This document shows positions 1 to 11,651 of a DNA stretch of 64,000 nucleotides, piece after piece. Origin of the DNA: Gonium pectorale (lineage: Eukaryota; Chlorophyta; Chlorophyceae; Chlamydomonadales; Volvocaceae); NCBI GenBank assembly GCA_001584585.1, contig LSYV01000018.1, positions 885,137 to 949,136 of the forward strand, given 5' to 3'. The translations under genes and the position numbers were made by a program. Positions within the stretch are counted from its first letter, which is position 1. The number at the start of each line of letters is the position of its first letter. The notes below the pieces were generated by a model. It ran no database searches and was not told where the DNA came from. It saw nothing but the letters and a program-made list of their open reading frames with translations.

Positions 1-72
1 TCCGTCACGCCCACGCCCACGCCCACGTCACACACGCCCGCGCCCTGCCGCCCGGCCCCGCCCCGCCTGCAG

Positions 73-1529
73 GATGGCACCCTGACCACCGACGAGCTGC
101 TCGCGTCCATTGCGCTGGACGGGGCGGTGGGCGAGACGGAGATTGACGCGGACGTGGTGGCGGTTTTCGACAAGGACAACGACGTGGGTGGAACGGGGGC
201 GTAAGCGCGGGGCCGGACGGCGTGGGTGGGCCTGTGGAGCGAGAATGCCTTATCTGCTAGGGGCGCAGGGTTGACTACTTCCGGTTTCTCGCACGCATGC
301 GGCGTGTCAGCGCTCATGTGGAGGCAGTCCCTACGACGGCTATAATGTGGCGATAATGGTGTGTAATGACAGGCGACGAGGGGGCGGGCGCGGGAGTGGG
401 GACTGGCTGGAGGGACATGGAGGGAGTGGTAGGTTTGGGACCAGTGGTGAGCAGTGGTGCACGCGATGCCTCGGCGGGGCCAACCCTCAAGTCTCCTCTC
501 CCGCAGCGCCTCCAACGTGGCGGGGGCGGGGCACGGCACAACGAGGCCCCGTCACCCCAGTATTCCCCTGTCGTGCCGCGCCCCGGGCATTGCTTCCCTT
601 GCTGCTACATAGCACACGGCCGGCTTGCCTCGGCGGTCTCCTGCCACCGCCTCACCCTGTTCCCTTGCGCTTCTGGATTAAGGAGTCCCGAACTTACCCC
701 TGCCGCAGGGCTTTGTGAGCCTGCGTGAGTTCAAGGCCGGCGTGCCCCCGCTGGGCCCCGGCGGCGAGGCGGCCAAGGAGTACATCTTCCGCCGCGTGGA
801 CGGACTGGTGGACGCCAACGACAAGCTCGACACCGAGGTGGGGGCGGGTGCGGGGATGCGGGGTGGCGGGGTTGGGGTGGGTGAAGGGTGGCGGGGGCGG
901 GGGGCAGGGGCAGGGTTTCAACTTCTGCAGAAGGCTGGCGTGGGGCCCCCGAATGGGCGAGGCTCGGGGTTGCGTCGGTGTCCGCGTCCCCGATGTGGTG
1001 GGTGCGACATCGAGGGTGTTCGGTGGCGTTGTTAGACCGAGAGGCTTTTGGGACATGTCTGCCAGGGGTGGGACACTGTTGGGGCTTTCGAATCCAGCCT
1101 GGGTGTGTGTGAAGGCGGTGGGATTGCGGGTTGGGTGAGGTGGTGGCGGTGAGGGTGAGGAGGGGGTTTCGAGGGCATGGCTTGGGAGTTGGGGGGAGCT
1201 AGGGGGTGCGGGGTTGTTGATGGGCGAAGTGTAATATAGGAAGACGGCCGTTCCGAGACCATACATACCGTAATGGGATGCGGGGGCTTGGTCCTGGTTG
1301 GTGAAGCTCACCGGAGTGCCCACAAAGGTTGGCGATGGGCTGCCCTGCAGGGGGTGGGCCACTCACCGCCCACCTGCCCTGATACCCCCTACCCTGACCC
1401 AATTCCCTCACCCGCCACAGCGCAGCCTTACGATACGTCCCCGCCCGTGCGCCCTGATCCGCCATGGCTACCCCCCAGGAGTTTGCAAACGCGCTCACGC
1501 TCATGCGGACAGCGGTGCTGGGGTACTGA
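73..1529 (+). CDS. EF-hand-like calcium-binding protein, 3' part (5' exons outside or unresolved)
   Basis: Four exons join in phase 0: 73-183, 261-317, 709-837 and 1479-1529 (stop TGA 1527-1529). The reading frame is already open at the first acceptor (CTGCAG at 67-72), so the N-terminus lies to the left. The first junction gives a Ca-loop-like DKDNDG followed by VDYFRFLARM, i.e. an EF-hand loop and exiting helix, although the predicted join leaves one extra Arg in the loop. The last two exons give VDANDKLDTEEFANAL, a shortened second EF-hand-like loop plus helix. Family knowledge: paired EF-hands bind Ca2+ and act as sensors or buffers. The partner or pathway cannot be told. Both loops are irregular, so Ca2+ binding is inference. 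The splice at 183/261 is the least certain. Confidence 0.55.
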
Positions 1530-2767
1530 GCGGTGCGCACCGTATGGCAGCCAGTGGGGTTGCGGTGCCGGTCAGCGCAGGGCCGTGCAGCGCGGCTACG
1601 AGGAGGCTGCGTGCATGGCAGACAGGCAGGCAGGCGGTACGGGGCCGGACGGCAGCTGCCGCTGGCGTTGCGCTGCGGCGCAAATGCGTGTGTTGGGCCA
1701 TTCTGCGGCCGCGTCGCCGCTGCCGCTTCCTACTTCGCAAGGTGCTTTCGGACAATGCTTTTGGGTTGGATGAAGGAGGCAGGCGCCAGCTCGGACTTTG
1801 TGCCCCGTGAGTCAATTAGTTGCACAGGTAGTACCGGATCGTTGGTCGGTTTGGTGTTCGGAAATCGGACGGGCCTTCTGAAGGTTCAGCAACGGGTTTT
1901 GGACTTCAGTCAACTTAAGGAGAGAGCTTTTTGAACCTGACTACACGGGAACACGGCCCACCGTCCCTGTTTAGCTACAGAAAGTGCGAGGTGACGTGTT
2001 TTGGTTCCTGCCCTTGTGGAGATTGTTGTGCCCTAGTCCATTCACTCTCACAGTGCATGCATATTACTAATCTTCACATCAAGCTTCTTGTGCTTTCGCA
2101 GCTTCTCCCATACCTCCGAGAACCTTCAAAGGCATGGCATGCCCCCAGCACACGGGAAACACAGCAGCCTGCAACGTATTCCGATTGGCTCTGGTTAAAT
2201 ATAGAGTGGCTTTCAGATGCTTCCCTTTGCAGACGTGGGCAGTATAAAGTTTGATGCCCCGCCCATGCGGGTTCATGATACCCTTGCCTGAATACTGTCT
2301 CGGTGAGCCCTAGCTTTGCCTCATTCGGTCTTGCGGAGAACCAGGACCAATCATGAGATTCCTCACGAATCATCCCGTGTAAAGCCAACAGAATCACGTG
2401 TGTAGACTATTATACCGGTATTGCAAAAGACTTGAAACTCCTTCAGAACCTGCGCCAGTGTTGCGCTTCCGGCACTTTACTACTGGCCCCGCACAGCACG
2501 TGGTTAGGTGGAGGATAGCGGCGCTTTTGGCAATGTTGAAGCCAGCAAAGAAAACGGGCATAGTCGGGGAGCTGTCGGTTCTTTAGCCTTGCGAAAGCGC
2601 GAGACGGTGCTGGGGCTTCAGCTGGACCCATTATGTAGGAAGCCTGGGCGTCAGGGTCTCTTTTGTTCACTTGGCAGATACCACTTGCCAGGCGCGGGCC
2701 AACACTGTCAAGCAACACCAGGGTCGGAAATTAGGGGTCGGCCACCGCTGCGACGGCTTAAGGAGAA
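1530..2767. other. Intergenic: 3' flank of the EF-hand gene and 5' flank of the SPX gene
   Basis: No frame in this stretch shows protein-like composition or a family motif. It should contain the 3' UTR of the upstream gene and the promoter/5' UTR of the SPX gene. Base composition is visibly less GC-rich between about 1900 and 2450 than in the exons. No clear TATA box or repeat was identified. Confidence 0.5.
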
Positions 2768-5700
2768 ATGAAGTTCGCTCGACTCCTGCGGACGACTGCT
2801 GAGGACTTGCCAGAGCTGCAGTGTCTCTTTCATATCTACAAGCACCTCAAGAAGCAGTTGAAACAGCTGCCTGCGCGCGCCGAGGGCAAAGCCCAGGGCG
2901 CTGATCAGGCCACGAGGCCTAGCGAGGATACCCAGCAGCACGGGGACGCGGCCGCCGGAACCAGCAATGTCAGCGCTCGCGCGCCTTCTGAGGCCGGCGA
3001 GGAGGCCCGCTTTACAGCCGTGCTGACTGAGCACCTGCAGCGCCTGAACGATCGCTTTCTGGAGCGCGAGGAGACGTGCGTCATTCAGCTGGAGCGACTG
3101 GAAGCGGAGGCGACGAAGTGCACCGCCGCGGCAAAGGCCGCCGCGGCAGAGGTAGCGGCCGCGGGCGGCCCAGACGGCCCCGAGGCCGCCGGTCCCAGTG
3201 TCACCCTGAACTCCATCGCGGAGCAGCGCGCACAGCTCTACAAGCGGTTCGTAAACTTCCACGGTGAGCGCTGCGGGCAGGTTGCCGCTTAGGCCGTGGT
3301 CCCTTTCGTCAGCCCTTGGCACGACACAGGGCACTATGGGCGCTTATGGTGCCGGCAGCCGCCAAGACTGCCTGCGGCGCGCCTTCTCGCGCGCAGGCGG
3401 CCATCTCGTAGCACAGTTGCTGCCGACCTGGTGCTCGGTTCCTGGTGCTCGGCCCTGACGTTTGGCCGTGCTCCCTTCCCATGCCCGGCCCACTGACACC
3501 CTGCTACTTCACCCTTCATCGCCTGTCATGCCGTCGACCTGCAATCCAGTGGCTTCCGCGCCAGATATAGTTCTTCACCGCCTCGTCAAACCCCTGCCTC
3601 TCCTCTCCGCCGCTCCGCGCGTGCACCACCCCGCCCCGCCCCGCCCAGGTGAGGTGCTGCTGCTGGTCCACTGGTCGGTGCTGGCGTACACGGCCACCGT
3701 CAAGATCCTTAAGAAGCACCACAAGCGGACCGGGCTGCTGCTGCGGGCGCCGCAGCTGGCGGACCTGCTTAGCCAGCCGTTCTGCTCCTCGGAGGTGAGG
3801 GCCGGAAGAATGGGCGCGCGGGAGGATGGCGCCAGGTGTGGTGGCCCGGCGGGATGGGCGAGCGGCGCGCAGCGTCGCTGCAGGCGCCTGGGTTGCGCAC
3901 CGTTGCTTGCAGGCAGGGTGGTGTGGTGGCATACTACGGTTCGCGCTGTTGCCTGTGGACGTGTGGGTGAGTCGGGAGGCATGGGCAGCCGCTTGGGTCT
4001 TCGGAGGTTGGGGAGCGTACTGCGTGGGGGCGTGTACCGGTGGGTGTGCGTCAGGCATGACCCGGAACGCTTTGACCCAACCTATTGATCATAACCGCTG
4101 TCCTGTCGACGGATCCGTGCAGCTCATGACTGGCCTAGCCCGCAAGGCAGAGGCGTGCATCCAGCGACTCGCCGAGCAGCTGGCGGCGTCGGGCACCTCG
4201 GGCGGCACGACGGCCACCGGCGGCACCGATGGCGCTGGCGGCGCTGCGTCCGGCGCCGGCGGTGCGGTGGCAGCCGCGGCCGGACCCCAAGACACCGTCG
4301 ACCAGGAAGCGCCGGAAGGGCCAAAGGCCGCCGCCGCCGCGGCTGCGGCTGCGGCAGGAGTGGCGGCGGCGGGCCCGGCTGGCGCTTTGTGCACGTACGA
4401 AGGTGCGCCTTACGGCGGACCTTACGGAGATGGCTATGGTGCCGCTGATGGGTCCAGCCCCAGCTGCTCCCAGAGCCACGGAGAGCTTCGGTACGGCCGG
4501 GAAACTGGCGCCGGCGACAATGTAGGGCTGGCGTCGGGGCATCCGCCCCGGCAGCGCCGCCGGACCGGCGACACCGGTGGTGCGGGGGCTGTAGCTGGGA
4601 CCGGCGACGGCGGCGGGGGCGCAACATTTTTGCGCAACCTGGCCCGCCTCAGTGACAACACCAGCGCCGCCAGCCTGTCGGGACCCTACGTGTTGGAGCA
4701 GCTAGTCGAGCTGCAGCAGTTTGTGGTGAGACCGGGCTCCGGGTTGTGCTCTGGTTCGCAAGTCCGGTCGCTTGAGGTTCCCAAGTCCCCATCCCTTGGT
4801 TCCTTGCGGGTCGGTGGGGCACCCACCGGAACGGGACTCGCATCACGGGGGTGCAGCATATCTTACTGCCGGCCGCTGGCCAATCTGATATCCTTGCATC
4901 GCACGCTGGGCCGCTCCCCACACTAGCAACACGTGCGTTACGGCTGCATCCCCACACTAAAAACCGCTGCCTCACTGCCTTACTGCAGGATCGGTACGAC
5001 AATATGGATGATGACGACCCCCTACCCGATGACGATGACGAGGACAGCGTCGCCGTTGGGACGGGGTCCGCAGCTGGGGCTGCGGCCGCTGTCGACGCGG
5101 GCGGCGGGTCCCACGCACGCAGCCGCGGGGGCCCGAGCCATGGACCGGCGGACGGGGCAGCGGGGACGCGCGCTCCAGCGGAGGCTACGGGGCCCGCTGC
5201 CGCTGGCGCGGCGGAGACGGAGCCACTGACGTCAGGCTACGGCGCCGCCGCATCACCCAACAGCGACGGCGTGCACGCGCGCGTACAGCATCAACCTCAA
5301 CTCGCTGGCGGCGTCGCAGACGGCACCGCAGGGCCCGAAGCTGCGCGGGACATGGCGGCGGCAGCCGTTGCAGCCGAGCCGTCGGGGACGGTCGCGGTCT
5401 GGCCGCACCCGCAGCAGCCCGAGGCGCCCGGGGCCCCGGGGCTGGTTGCCGCAGCTCCGACGGCAGGCGCTAGCGAAGCAAATGCCGCGGTGGCAGCGCT
5501 CGGGCCCGCAGGGCATAACGGCTCTGGGCAAGGCTCCGGGCAGGGCTCAGGCCGCGGGCCGGGGCTGGGCTCCGGATGTGGCTACGGATCCGGGTCAGGC
5601 TCCGGGTCAGCTGCGGCCGGGGTCGGGGCCGCGGCTCCCAGCGCGGGTGCCCAGCCCGCCAGCGCCCAGCTGCAGAGCAGCAGCGGCAGCGCGGCGGCGG

Positions 5701-6270
5701 CAGCAGGCGGCGGCAGCGTGTCGGGGCTGGTCAGCGACGCGTTTGCAGCGCCGCGGCCGCTGGCGGCTGCGAATTTGCTGCGCAGGACGCAGGTGAGGTG
5801 CTTAGGGTCTTGACCTGGTGCGGGTGTTCCCCTCGTGCCCCGAGTTGCTGCCCAGCCACCGGTGGGGGGCATGGCTGACATGGGACTTATGCGGGATGCA
5901 CGTACCCTCCCACGGCGTCGCCTCTGGAAGCCAGCTCACACGTATCACGCACGGCTGGCCGAGGCACTCCTCCTCACTTCTCTCTGCTGCCGACGAATGC
6001 GGCCGACGTTGCGCGGTTGACACTTCGGCGGTCGCTGATGTCCCGCAGGTTGCGTTGACCATGTGGGAGCACCTGCGTGCCAATGCCAGCACGCCCTCCA
6101 CCGTCATCGACCCCACCGCCGCGGGCCAACACGGTCAGGCGCACAGCACCGGCGGAGGCGGCTCGCCCAGCAAGCGGAGGCGCCTGGGCGAGGCTGGCGG
6201 TGCGGGCGGCATGCAGCCAGGCGGCGAGGTCGAGAGCGTCGCCGACGACAGCGGCAGCAACAGCGACTGA
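2768..6270 (+). CDS. SPX-domain protein (inositol-pyrophosphate/phosphate sensor type)
   Basis: Five exons keep frame: 2768-3263, 3649-3794, 4123-4725, 4989-5792 and 6049-6270, giving 756 aa. The start MKFARLLR at 2768 is the canonical SPX N-terminus, with the KHLKKQLKQL helix following. A long Ala/Glu-rich insertion (about residues 45-150) separates this from the second SPX half, where exon 2 encodes the Lys-surface helix VKILKKHHKRTG that in known SPX domains binds inositol pyrophosphates. After about residue 230 the protein becomes Ala/Gly/Pro-rich, with an acidic patch (DDDDPLPDDDDED) at the start of exon 4, Gly-Ser repeats around 5520-5610, and a Lys/Arg motif (SPSKRRRLGE) near the C-terminus that could be a nuclear localisation signal. 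No RING, EXS, VTC or MFS domain follows, so it is neither an NLA, PHO1, VTC nor PHT5 type. The role in phosphate signalling is inferred from the domain. Confidence 0.88.
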
Positions 6271-8695
6271 GGCGGCCACGGGGCCGGTAGGTCTTGCTGC
6301 TGCTGGCGTGAGTGTAGTGTTATGTGTGTGTAGTTGTGTGGGTGCGGGTGTGTGTATGGAGCTGTGGAACCGCTGGTATTGTGAAGGGGAAGTTGTGTCT
6401 GCCCGCCCGGTTGTGGCTCCTCGCGCGAGTGCCCGGGCAGGCAAGGCAAGCATTGTGTAGAGCCTCGCCTGCAGCTAATCGGGCTGTGCGACATGTCAGA
6501 GCGCAGCTGGCCGCAGCGGGACTGTGAGCACATGGTGAGTACTGCACGGCTAAAGAACCGGAAGGCAGTGCCGCAGGCGGGGAGCGAGGGCGGCCGGTGG
6601 CGGACTGCTTTGCGGTCAGCGGTCGTATGGAAGATGTGGGTCTGTGGGTGGGTGGTGTTGACCTCAAACGGGAGCCTGTTACAGGCTTTGGCCCTGGCTC
6701 CATCGCCTCATCGCCCCAAGCAACCTTGACGTCTCGCCTGGGGGCGCCGCAAGCCCCCCTTGTCCTCCGGTCAGGGCATCCAGGCCAGGAGGCGGCGAGC
6801 ACGAGCTTGTACGGAGCTGAATCGGGTGCTGGGGAAGGAGCGTGGGTGCATGTAAAGAAGCAGCGTTAGGTTGCGTCGCGGAGAACGGGTACGGCTTTGG
6901 CGGCTTTTGTCTCCTGCGGCAGGCCTTTCCATGGTACGACAAACGCAACGAGAACACGCCGCATAGCATGTAAGGCCCCGCTAGAGCCAAGTACCGGTAC
7001 AGCCCCTTTCACTCGGCACAACGGGGAGGACTTTGTGCGTCGCTTTGCGGTGTTGTGCTCTCACCAACTTGTCGAAGTAACCAGTGTATATGTAACATGT
7101 TGTTATGTACAATTCCAGATGAATCCTGTTCTCGGCACGTGCTTGAAGCGTCGTGACGACATGCGCTGGATCCGACCGTTGCGGTGATGGGCGAGAATGG
7201 GTGCCTGGCAGACGCCATCAGCAACGGGTGGGGGGCTGCACGTGTGAGCTCCCAGCCCCTTTGAACATTGCGCCGCTTCCATGCTATGTGGTGTGAACAA
7301 AAGCGCGGCTGGCGTGGTGGCGAGGTTAGCGGTTGGCGGAGATGGGTCAAGCGCCGTGTACGCACGGCGGACCTTATAGTGTAGGCAAACAGGGCTGATC
7401 TGCAGCCCTCACGGGTCGGTCTTTGTAACAAAGAGAACCAGAGCGGGGAAGGCAGCCCCTACGGACATACACACCCGAGGTTGTGATGTTTCCCGCAGGG
7501 CGCCGAGTACAGGGCATGGTGGGCGAGGTATACGAGCAGACGGGCCCTCCCGGTAACAATTGCATACCGCGAGTGGGCGCAGCTGAGCCCTAAGCGTGCA
7601 CGCAAGAGAGCGAGTGGCTGGCGGTATGCGGTGGGGCCTCGGGGGCCGGGGTTCCGGCGGGCGCACCACACCGCCGCCGTATGCGTTGTTCCTTTTCAAC
7701 ACACCGCCGCCGTTAGCGGCACGGCTGGCCAAAAGCCGACTGGAAACCCAGACCACCGGAAATCCTGAAAACCCAGATCACAAAACACAGACCGCAGGGC
7801 CCAACCCGCCTATGTTATTGGCCGATGCCCGGGGAGCCCGGACTCGCAGGACCCATGGGACGATCGAGCCCTGTGAAACTCGGGTGCAACAGGGCCCGAT
7901 GCACGACCAACTAGGGCGCCTGCCATTCCCTGTTGCACCCGTGGGTGGGTCCTCAGGCCCTGCGGCGCACGTGTATCGGACTCGACGGCCAGGTTGGGCC
8001 TCACTGCTCTGCTCCCCTGCAGCCGTCGGATCCTTGCAGCTCGACTGTTGGTGGCCCTCGGCTACCAGCAGACATCTTTGGGCACGCTCCTTCAGGGGCT
8101 TGGCTTGCACGTCGCACGCGCTCAGGCGGAGCTGGGCGCGCCAGGGGCCCAGGGCTTCCGAATGCACTCGGTGACACGGAGACTGCACGGATCGCTGGTG
8201 CACGCAACGGAGGAAGGATGATATGCCTGCGGGGCAAGACGAGCTCCGGGCTGCGCCCGAGGCAAGCGAGCTGGTCGTGCATATGGGTGGACGGGGCGCC
8301 CCTGCGCGGGTGTGGGCTTGTCCCAGAAACAGTGCTCCGTGGACAGACCCAATAACAGCGCTCCGCTACTGCAGAGGCTCACTCCCCTCGAGCAATTGAC
8401 CGGCGCCGCACAGCTCATTCCCCTCAGTGCTGGCCGTGACGTGCGACGTTGGAACGGAGCGCCCCCGGCCGCACGACCTGCGCCTCCCGCACCCCGTCAG
8501 CTCGACAGCGTCGAGGGGCTGCACTTGTCCTTCCCTCCAAAAAAGGAAAGGGGCGCTTCTCAAAAAAGGCATCTTCGCCCATTGCTTGTCAAGCCTTCCA
8601 GAGCATCGCCGGCCGGCACGAGCAAGCGCCAGCGGATCCAGCTCGGCGTGCACCTGAGGTCAGCGCGCACCGAACACGAGTTCCCATCGAATTCA
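6271..8695. other. Intergenic, with a weak copy of a dispersed repeat near 7430-7540
   Basis: This holds the 3' UTR of the SPX gene; a TGTAA box, the usual volvocine poly(A) signal, occurs at about 6850 and again at about 7091. No convincing coding exon is seen. The segment around 7430-7540 resembles, with many differences, the repeat at 9430-9565 and 57045-57175 (shared AAAGAG...CCTCTACGG...TTTCC...AGGGC order). The stretch 7590-8690 has open frames on both strands but no recognisable family. Confidence 0.45.
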
Positions 8696-9881
8696 ATGGC
8701 GGACCCGGCTGCATCCATCCCCTCGGAGCCCGCCCCATTCCCTCCAGCACGGTCCCTCGTGGCTGCCTCGGGCGCCTCGGAAGCTGCTGCTGCTGCCGCC
8801 GACCCATGGGCCCTCGACGAGGACGGCAGCGCGATGGACCCGGCAGCCTTCAGGTCCGCGCTGCTGGCGGACCCGGAGCGCATCGCCGCGCTGCAGAGCT
8901 ACCCCGAGTACCTGGGGGTAATGACCGGAGGCGACACGGCGGCCATGCAGGCGTTGCTCCGCAGTGCGGTGCAGGCGAGTCCCGGTCTCCGGGAGTGGGG
9001 CAGGCTGCGGCGGCGTGTCGCGCTTGACCCCAGCAAGTTGTGCTGGTGCAGCAAGGGGCCGATGCCGATCGTACGTACGTCAGTTTGCGTATTGGTCATA
9101 GGTTCTTTCGGTGGTCCTTCCACCTGTGCGTCGCGCCTGCGAGAGCAGCTGGAGAGAGCCGGTGGCAGGCGTTCGGATCTGGCCCTGACAAAAAGCCGCG
9201 TGCGCGCTTCAAGTCTGCGTACCTGGCAAGGACTTGATTACCCCGTCCTCCCCGGCCGCAGGCTGAGAAGGCGCGCATGGCGCGCATGGCTGAACGTTGG
9301 GCTGAGCGCACCGTAGACGCGCAGCGGGCGTCGGCGCCCGTCCCCAGGTGCGTGGGACTGTTGGGCCACGGGTGGTGGGCCGGTGTGTGGTGGGCCAGTG
9401 GGTCGGCGGATGGTTGCAAAAAAAGAGAATTTTGCAAAGAAAGAGGGAGCCAACCTCTACGGTCATATACACCGGAAGGCGCGGCGTTTCCAGTAGGGTG
9501 GGCGGGTAGAGAGCAAAGACATGTGACGTTCGTCCCGCCCCCCAAAAGACCGGCTTGCAGCCGATGTCGATTTGTCTCTGCAATGGATCCGCCTGTACTG
9601 TTGGGGGACATGCTAGCAATCAAGCCAGTACACCGCAGCGCGTGACGCAACCCCTGAGCCTGCACAAGCAGCCAGTTGGGACCGCCCAAGTCCGTGTTCC
9701 GTGGAGGGCACCGGCTCCCACATCATCCCCTCTCGGCTGAGCCATTGTCGAATGCCCTGCCCGACCGCTCAAACGCAGAGATACTGTGCACGTCTACAAG
9801 CAGCTGGCGGAGGCGGGCCTTGAGTACGGTCCCGCGTTTAGGCTGCTGCGCAACGTCCACGTGCCGCTTCCAGACAACTGA
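8696..9881 (+). CDS. Small predicted protein ending in a polyketide-synthase dehydratase-like segment
   Basis: Three exons keep phase: 8696-8974, 9262-9347 and 9779-9881 (stop TGA), predicting 155 aa. The frame is open upstream to 8312, so the ATG at 8696 is a choice, made because the following sequence becomes Ala-rich and protein-like. Exon 1 contains DPERIAALQSYPEYLGVM, loosely like an STI1/HOP-type helical segment. The last exon reads VYKQLAEAGLEYGPAFRLL, matching the conserved Tyr-Gly-Pro-x-Phe element near the end of type I PKS dehydratase domains. The catalytic His and Asp regions of a dehydratase are not present, so no enzyme activity is implied. The first intron would start with GC (CAG/GCGAGT). 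Intron 2 holds a dispersed repeat. It may be a gene fragment or pseudogene captured from a PKS locus. Confidence 0.35.
9430..9565. repeat. Dispersed repeat family R1, copy 1
   Basis: About 135 bp here match 57045-57175 closely: both contain AAAGAGGGAGCC, CCTCTACGGTCA, TTTCCAGTAGGG, GGCGGGTA and CATGTGACGTTCGTCCC in the same order. A weaker relative lies at about 7430-7540. The copy sits in the second intron of the small PKS-like gene model. Probably a short non-autonomous element; no terminal inverted repeat was recognised. Confidence 0.75.
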
Positions 9882-11072
9882 GAAGGCAGCTACAACGTAC
9901 TTAACCGCCGCGGCCCACTTTCTGGCAGAAGGCACTTGCACGTGGCGTGGGATTTGTGTGGTGCGAATGTCGTGTATGGTCGAAGCCGCCTTTGACCTGC
10001 TCAATCTAGGTGCAGGTTTTATACACCCTCTTCCGGGTACAGGTGGGAGAACCGGACTAACCCACACGGCGTGACCAAAGCGGCTAGCGTTATGGGTTGC
10101 CCATTTGAGAGACAAACACATGGTAGGCAGGCGGTGCTGCTAGGGTTGGCATGGGGCTTGCGCACCGCTCTTGGGAGACGCCGTACGCATGCCCAGCGTT
10201 GAAGATGCCTGGATAAGAGGACATCATATGGCGTAATGCTCACGCCCGGCGGAGCTAGGGAGACCAGTGTGAAATGTGACTGCTTGATCTGGTACCACGT
10301 GCGCAGGACTGTATGGCTTGCCTGGCAGACTCCTTGCCTCTGGGGGCCTATCATCACTCCCCAAGCAGAAACAGATGGAAAGCGACACGAACTATTTTAC
10401 ACATTGAGAATAGTGACCCAGCTGCTGATTGCACAAGGACCTAGTAAGTGCCAATCGCAGCAGCGGTGTGACGCAACTCAAGTGGACCTCCAAAGATCAG
10501 CCACATGCAGCCGTCGTGCCCTCTCCACGTTGGCAGTCATCAATTGTATTATCCCACACCGTCTAGCGGACACTCAAACCCGAGCCGCGTATATGGCAAC
10601 GAAAACCGTTAGTGTCCGCCCGTTCCTCGGCGGCCACCCCGCAAACTACGCACCTTCGACCATACCATTACGTGCAGCTCAAGCTACCCGCCAACGAAGG
10701 CGCAGCGAACATCGCCACCAACTAGTAAGAAAGAGTTGGCCACGACGCGGCATACGGCACGACTGCACGACGCACAGCATAGTACCAGCCACGGCATTCC
10801 TCGCTAGTCAGAAATCCAGGCAACGCGGGCCATGATGCCAGTAGTACCTGCAGTGAAGTCCTGAACCTACACGTGTTTGCAGAAGCACCCGGTGCACTCG
10901 TCAACCCCGATTGACCTCAGCCCATGCCGCGTTGCACTCAACTTTCCAACAGCACCATGTCATTTGTCGGGAAACACAGGTTGGCTGCAGAGTCAACGCA
11001 GCTAAGACACGCTCGTACCCCGCTTGGCCCCCGCCTCCACAAGTAAATCCCTCACCCCGTCGTTCCCCGCCG
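9882..11072. other. Intergenic: no convincing gene
   Basis: The only long frame (10236-10835, +) has no family resemblance and irregular composition. The stretch should contain the 3' UTR of the leftward SAR1 gene. No repeats or RNA genes were recognised. Confidence 0.45.
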
Positions 11073-11651
11073 TTACTTGATGTACTGGCTGAGCCACCGG
11101 AAGCCCTCCCCATAGCCCATACGCTTGACCACCGAGCACATAAACACCTCGCAGGGGCGGACCTTGGAATCGGCCAGGTTCACCTTCCCCTTGCCGGTCG
11201 TGTACGTGAGGCCCAGCCAGTTCCTGAGCTCATCCTCCGACGCCGCGGTGGGGATATCGATCTTGTTGCCCAGGATGAGGAAGGGCACGGTGCCTAGCGA
11301 GTCGTCCCCAAGCAGCCCATCGAGCTCCTTCTTTGCCTCCGGGAAGCGGTCGCGGTCCGCAGAGTCCACCAGGTACACGATCGCGTCCACCTTGGCGTAG
11401 TAATCCTTCCAGACTCGCCGCGCAATCTCGTGCCCGCCGAGATCGAACGCTTTGAAATTGATGCCGCCCAGCTGAATCTCCTCAGACGTCGGGTACTGAG
11501 TAGGCTGATGCTGAACCACACGGTCGTCCTTCAGCATGTGCATGAGAGTCGTCTTGCCAGCGTTGTCAAGCCCCAGGAAGAGGATCTTTGCATTCTTGTT
11601 GTAGAGGCCCAAGTAGTTCAGCACGCCGTAAAACCAATTGACCAGGAACAT
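11073..11651 (-). CDS. SAR1: Small GTPase SAR1 (COPII vesicle budding), intronless copy
   Basis: One uninterrupted frame of 192 aa, the full family length. It starts [11 protein letters not shown], the amphipathic N-terminal helix that SAR1 uses in place of N-myristoylation to bend the ER membrane. GTP-binding motifs are all present: GLDNAGKT (residues 27-34), the switch I Thr within [16 protein letters not shown] (70-74, the SAR1-specific form with His where Ras has Gln), NKID (129-132), and the C-terminal [12 protein letters not shown]. Known role: GTP-bound SAR1 recruits Sec23/24 and Sec13/31 at ER exit sites. Every other full gene in this window is intron-rich, so the absence of introns is odd and raises the possibility of a retroposed copy, but there is no broken motif and codon use is normal, so the copy looks functional. 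Distinguished from ARF/ARL by DLGGH and the STAR-like N-terminus. Confidence 0.97.
   Translation of the reverse strand: MFLVNWFYGVLNYLGLYNKNAKILFLGLDNAGKTTLMHMLKDDRVVQHQPTQYPTSEEIQLGGINFKAFDLGGHEIARRVWKDYYAKVDAIVYLVDSADRDRFPEAKKELDGLLGDDSLGTVPFLILGNKIDIPTAASEDELRNWLGLTYTTGKGKVNLADSKVRPCEVFMCSVVKRMGYGEGFRWLSQYIK

Noticed and set aside
694..1362. 222-codon minus-strand frame
   Set aside because: It is antisense to the EF-hand exon at 709-837 and otherwise Pro/Ser/Thr-rich low complexity.
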